This document shows positions 60,913 to 64,000 of a stretch of 64,000 bases of DNA, in pieces. The notes beneath the pieces were generated by a model. It made no database searches, was not told the DNA's origin, and worked only from the letters and a program-made list of their open reading frames with translations. Source of the stretch: JACRCT01 sp049841135. Lineage in GTDB: Bacteria; Myxococcota; Myxococcia; Myxococcales; UBA5297. The translations under genes and the position numbers were made by a program. Where the stretch lies: the NCBI GenBank assembly GCA_049841135.1, contig JASGHK010000004.1:2976001-3040000 (forward strand), written 5' to 3'. The stretch's first letter is position 1. Each line of letters begins with the position of its first letter.

Positions 60913-61922
60913 CCTCCAGCGCGACTCCGCCCGCCTGCGCCAGGCCGTCTTCGCCGGCGCCCTGCTCGTCCTGCTCGTCCTCGGCGCGGCCGGAGTCCAG
61001 GCGCTGCGTCCCGAGTGGCGCAAGCACCAGGCGGACTTCAAGGCCGCCGGCGCCGTCCCTGCCGACCGGGATCTCGGCCTGGTCCAGACCCAGACCTGCA
61101 CCGGCGAGCTCGACCGCTGCGCCACCTGCCACCTGGGGGCCGAGCGCAAGGACCTGACCAAGCTCGCCCAGCCGCTGCGCGCGCACTCCCTCCCCCTCGA
61201 CGCGCACACCTCCCACGGCGTCGGCTGCTCCGACTGCCACGGCGGCAGCGGCCGGGCGCTCACGGCCTCCGTCGCGCACGCCTTCCCGGGCTCGCCGGCG
61301 AAGGATCCGATGATGAAGGAGCCGCACATCCAGGCCTCCTGCGCCCGCTGCCACGTGCCGGGCGAGGTCAAGGGCCTGGAGCGGGTCGTTCACGGCTCGA
61401 AGCTCTTCGCCCAGTACGGCTGCGGCATCTGCCACCCGCTCTCGGGCTCGGGCCGCGGCGGCTGGGACTTCGGACCGGACCTGCGCGCGGGTGGCCGCAA
61501 GTCGGCGAGCTACCTCGAGACCAGCCTGGTCGATCCCGCAGCCAACTTCCCCGAGTCGACCATGCCGTCGTTCGTCACGGCCCGCGACAGCGACAAGGAA
61601 GGCTTCACCGACCTGCTGATCTTCCTGGAGAGCCTCCAGCTCCCGCGCGCCGGAGAATCGTGCTCCTTGCGCCAACGCAGCGGCCCGATCGTCTCCGCGC
61701 CCTGCGCCTCGTGCCATGCCGTCGACGGAGGGAAGGCGGGCGGCAGGATGAAGCACCGCTGCGTCTACCTGCTCGAGCACAAGGAGCTTCTCCTGCGCGG
61801 GTTGCCATCCTTCGGCCGTCCCCGCACCGACTGCGGAGCGCCGCGGCTTCTGCCCGGTCGAGATCGAGCACCGCGGAGCCTGCGCGGCCTGCCACGACTC
61901 CGGTGGAGGAGGCTCGCGATGA
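60902..61922 (+). CDS. Multiheme c-type cytochrome (frameshifted; up to seven CxxCH)
   Basis: The protein has about 339 residues from a GTG overlapping the cytochrome b gene. One N-terminal membrane helix is followed by CATCH, CSDCH, CARCH, CGICH and CASCH in one frame, then CAGCH and CAACH in the next frame. The frames join near 61784-61790, where an extra T follows GAGCT; correction gives KELSCAGCHP. The stop then overlaps the next ATG (ATGA at 61919). Without correction the frame runs into the next gene, fusing the two. It is a good candidate acceptor of electrons from the Rieske/cytochrome b core. Confidence 0.88.
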
Positions 61923-62494
61923 AGTGCACGCGTCGGCAGGTGCTCATCGGCTTCTTCGGACTCGCGGCGGGCGGCGGCATCGCTACCCGGTTCGCGCTGA
62001 AGAAGGGGCCGCCCCCGCCCAAGGTCTGGCCGCCCCTCCCGTTCCCGCCTCCCGAGACCCGCGCGCTCCTGGCCGCCTTCGACCACCTGCTTCCGGGCGC
62101 GACCGACGCCGGCGTGCAGGACCACGTCGCCTGGTGGCTGGCCAACGACCGCTACATGGCGCTCGTCGCCAAGGATCTGCAGGAGGGCGCCGCCGCGCTC
62201 GATACCTGGTCGCAGAAGCTGAATAAGAGGCTCTTCGCCGACGCCTCGGTGCCGGAGAAGGACGCGGTCTTCAAGCTCTTCCAGTCCGGTGAGGCCAAGA
62301 GCGCCTCCTTCGACGGCCGGCGCTTCATGGAGCGGCTGGTGGTCTTCACGATGGAAGGCTACCTGGGCGACCCGAAGTACGGCGGCAACCGCAACCAGGT
62401 CGGCTGGAAGTTCATCGGCTTCAAGCCGTGCTGGTGGGCCCCGCGCGTGAACGGCGGCGGCCACGACCACGGCGCGATGGGGCACGGTCCGTGA
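61919..62494 (+). CDS. Gluconate 2-dehydrogenase subunit 3 family protein
   Basis: The protein has 191 residues. An N-terminal twin-arginine signal (TRRQVLIGFFGLAAGG) suggests Tat export. The body matches the subunit-3 family that partners GMC dehydrogenases (AAFDHLLPGATDAGVQDHV, then MEGYLGDPKYGGNRNQVGWKFIGF). A His-rich tail (GGGHDHGAMGHG) may bind metal. Start and stop overlap the neighbouring genes (ATGA, GTGA), so expression is tightly coupled. Confidence 0.88.
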   Translation: MKCTRRQVLIGFFGLAAGGGIATRFALKKGPPPPKVWPPLPFPPPETRALLAAFDHLLPGATDAGVQDHVAWWLANDRYMALVAKDLQEGAAALDTWSQKLNKRLFADASVPEKDAVFKLFQSGEAKSASFDGRRFMERLVVFTMEGYLGDPKYGGNRNQVGWKFIGFKPCWWAPRVNGGGHDHGAMGHGP

Positions 62495-64000
62495 CGCGCG
62501 ACGAAGCCGACGTCGTCGTCATCGGCAGCGGCGCCGGCGGTGCGCCCGTCGCGCTGACGCTCGCCGAGGCCGGGGCGAAGGTCATCGTCCTCGAGCGCGG
62601 GCCGTACTACACCGTGCGCGACTTCGTGCACGACGAGATCAAGATTTGCCTGCGCGACTTCTGGGTCCCCTACCCCGACCAGGACCCGCATGTGCTGGTG
62701 AAGGGCGATGAGCCGGCGCGGCAGACCAACGAGTACTGGACCGGCGTCTGCGTCGGCGGCGGCACGGTCCACATGTCCGGCTTCTTCTACCGGTTCAAGG
62801 AATCGGACTTGAAGATGGCGTCGATGACCGGCGGCATCAAGGACGCCGACTTCGTCGACTGGCCCATCAGCCTCAAGGAGCTCGAGCCGTTCTACGACCT
62901 CGCCGAGGCGCGCATCGGCGTCTCCGGCGACGCGGCGTCCAACCCCTTCGACCTGCCGCGGCGCCCCTATCCGGTCCCGCCGCTGGCCGGTCACGCGCTC
63001 TGCCGCCCGCTGGACGAGGCGGCGAAGAAGCTCGGGCTGCACTCGTACCCGACGGCGCGCGCGGTCCTCTCGCAGCCCTACGGCAACCGGCCCGGCTGCA
63101 ACCAGTGCGGCTTCTGCGGCGACTACGGCTGCGAGAACGGATCCAAGTCGAGCGTGCTCTCGACCCTGCTCCCCGCGGCCGAAGCGACCGGTCGCTGCGA
63201 GATCCGCCCGCTCTCTCAGGCGCGGCGCATCGTGCTCGGCCAGGACAACAAGGTCGTGGGCGTGGAGTACGCCGACGAGAAGGGCCGGGCGCGCGGCGTG
63301 AAGGCCCGCGTGGTGGTGCTCGCGGCGAGCGCAGTCGAGAGCGCGCGGCTCCTGCTCCTCTCCGCGCAAGCCGGCTTCCAGAAGGGCCTGGCCAACAACA
63401 ACGGGCTCGTCGGCAAGCACCTCGTCTTCTCCACCGCAGGCAAGGCCACCGCCGTCTGGGACCGCGGCAAGCTCGTCGACGCGCTCGGCCCCAAGGACAT
63501 GGACCTTCCGTTCCTGCAGCGGAGCATCCAGGACGACTACTGGAACGAGAAGGCCGGCCTGCCCAACCCCAAGGGCGGCACCTTCAACTTCATCATGCTG
63601 CACCGCAATCTCGTGTTCGCGGCGCAGAAGATCTTCAAGGACGACGGCCTCTGGGGCCCGCCGCTCAAGGAGCGGATGCGCCAGATGTTCCGCGAGCAGG
63701 TCTGGGCGGAGTTCGAGGTCTTCACCGACTTCTACCCGTGGAAGGGCTGCTGGATGGAGCTGGACCCCAACGTGAAGGACAAGTGGGGTCTGCCGGTGGC
63801 GCGCATCCACGTCGCGCACCACCCCGACGACTTCGAGACCAGCCGCCGGCTCGTCGACCGCGGGATGGAGGTCTTCCGCGCGATGACTCCCGCCGCGCTC
63901 AAGGTCTACCCGACGACCTGGGGCGTCACCACGCCGCACCTGCAGTACGGCAGTTGCCGCTTCGGGACCGATCCCTCGACGAGCGTGCTCGACAAGGACT
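62491..64000 (+). CDS. GMC-family FAD oxidoreductase (partial, cut by window end)
   Basis: At least 503 residues from a GTG that overlaps the upstream stop. The FAD-binding motif VVIGSGAGGAP and the GMC signature NEYWTGVCVGGGTVHMSG are present. A Cys-rich segment (GCNQCGFCGDYGCENG) is also visible and is common in gluconate- and sugar-dehydrogenase-like members. Its likely partner is the subunit-3 protein just upstream, and electrons would pass to the multiheme cytochrome c and the bc-type core. The C-terminal His/Asn pair lies beyond the window. Confidence 0.92.
   Translation, partial: MTRDEADVVVIGSGAGGAPVALTLAEAGAKVIVLERGPYYTVRDFVHDEIKICLRDFWVPYPDQDPHVLVKGDEPARQTNEYWTGVCVGGGTVHMSGFFYRFKESDLKMASMTGGIKDADFVDWPISLKELEPFYDLAEARIGVSGDAASNPFDLPRRPYPVPPLAGHALCRPLDEAAKKLGLHSYPTARAVLSQPYGNRPGCNQCGFCGDYGCENGSKSSVLSTLLPAAEATGRCEIRPLSQARRIVLGQDNKVVGVEYADEKGRARGVKARVVVLAASAVESARLLLLSAQAGFQKGLANNNGLVGKHLVFSTAGKATAVWDRGKLVDALGPKDMDLPFLQRSIQDDYWNEKAGLPNPKGGTFNFIMLHRNLVFAAQKIFKDDGLWGPPLKERMRQMFREQVWAEFEVFTDFYPWKGCWMELDPNVKDKWGLPVARIHVAHHPDDFETSRRLVDRGMEVFRAMTPAALKVYPTTWGVTTPHLQYGSCRFGTDPSTSVLDKD

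Noticed and set aside
59173..61371. 732-codon minus-strand frame opposite the redox operon
   Set aside because: The Rieske, cytochrome b and heme motifs on the plus strand are unambiguous.

Overview
The window is about 64 kb of very GC-rich, densely coded DNA. It carries many lipoproteins, tandem lipoproteins with choice-of-anchor-D (ASH) domains, a surface protein with a MYXO-CTERM-like tail, an FHA-domain sigma-54 activator, many two-component parts and MopE-type repeats. Together these point to a myxobacterium (Myxococcota, formerly Deltaproteobacteria). No rRNA or tRNA gene was seen, and a species cannot be named.

Layout. 0-5 kb: the end of a phospholipase-D-like gene, then an IS66-family element (1694-4157) with perfect 24-bp ends and an 8-bp target duplication. 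The element sits inside a tandem array of an 84-bp repeat. 4.4-21.9 kb: mostly envelope proteins. These are a propeller lipoprotein coupled to a nine-repeat metal-motif surface protein, MltG, a pair of ASH lipoproteins, an alpha/beta hydrolase, a VOC protein, an S9 peptidase and a large lipoprotein. 21.9-30.8 kb: a divergent biosynthetic cluster of aryl-polyene type with an ammonia-lyase, glycosyltransferase, AMP ligase, two ACPs, three ketosynthase-type proteins and a ketoreductase. Its dehydratase position holds only a 45-codon remnant. 30.8-36.4 kb: a RimK-like ligase, FHA-sigma54 activator, histidine kinase and ADP-ribosylglycohydrolase. 36.6-43.6 kb: an OmpA protein with calcium-binding repeats, an ECF sigma/anti-sigma operon with two small membrane proteins (each behind a copy of the same promoter-like element), a lipoprotein and an unusual MshEN-REC-TPR regulator.

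44.4-53.5 kb: a PqqD-like protein, a giant lipoprotein of about 2,424 residues (three 2-kb internal repeats, then FG-GAP repeats), an HPr-kinase-like protein and an S26-like peptidase. This is the best candidate for an undescribed system. Its right half is visibly less GC-rich than the rest of the window. 53.5-58.9 kb: an EamA transporter, a metallo-beta-lactamase exonuclease, an LEA-2 lipoprotein, an atypical SDR and a lipoprotein. 59.0-64.0 kb: a coupled redox operon of Rieske protein, cytochrome b, a cytochrome c with up to seven hemes, a gluconate-dehydrogenase subunit-3 protein and a GMC oxidoreductase cut by the window end.

At least eleven single genes are broken by small indels, nearly always one extra base. 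Seven of the eleven sit in or beside GAGCTC. This looks more like systematic sequence error than gene decay, so frameshifted genes are described below as whole genes, with the break marked.
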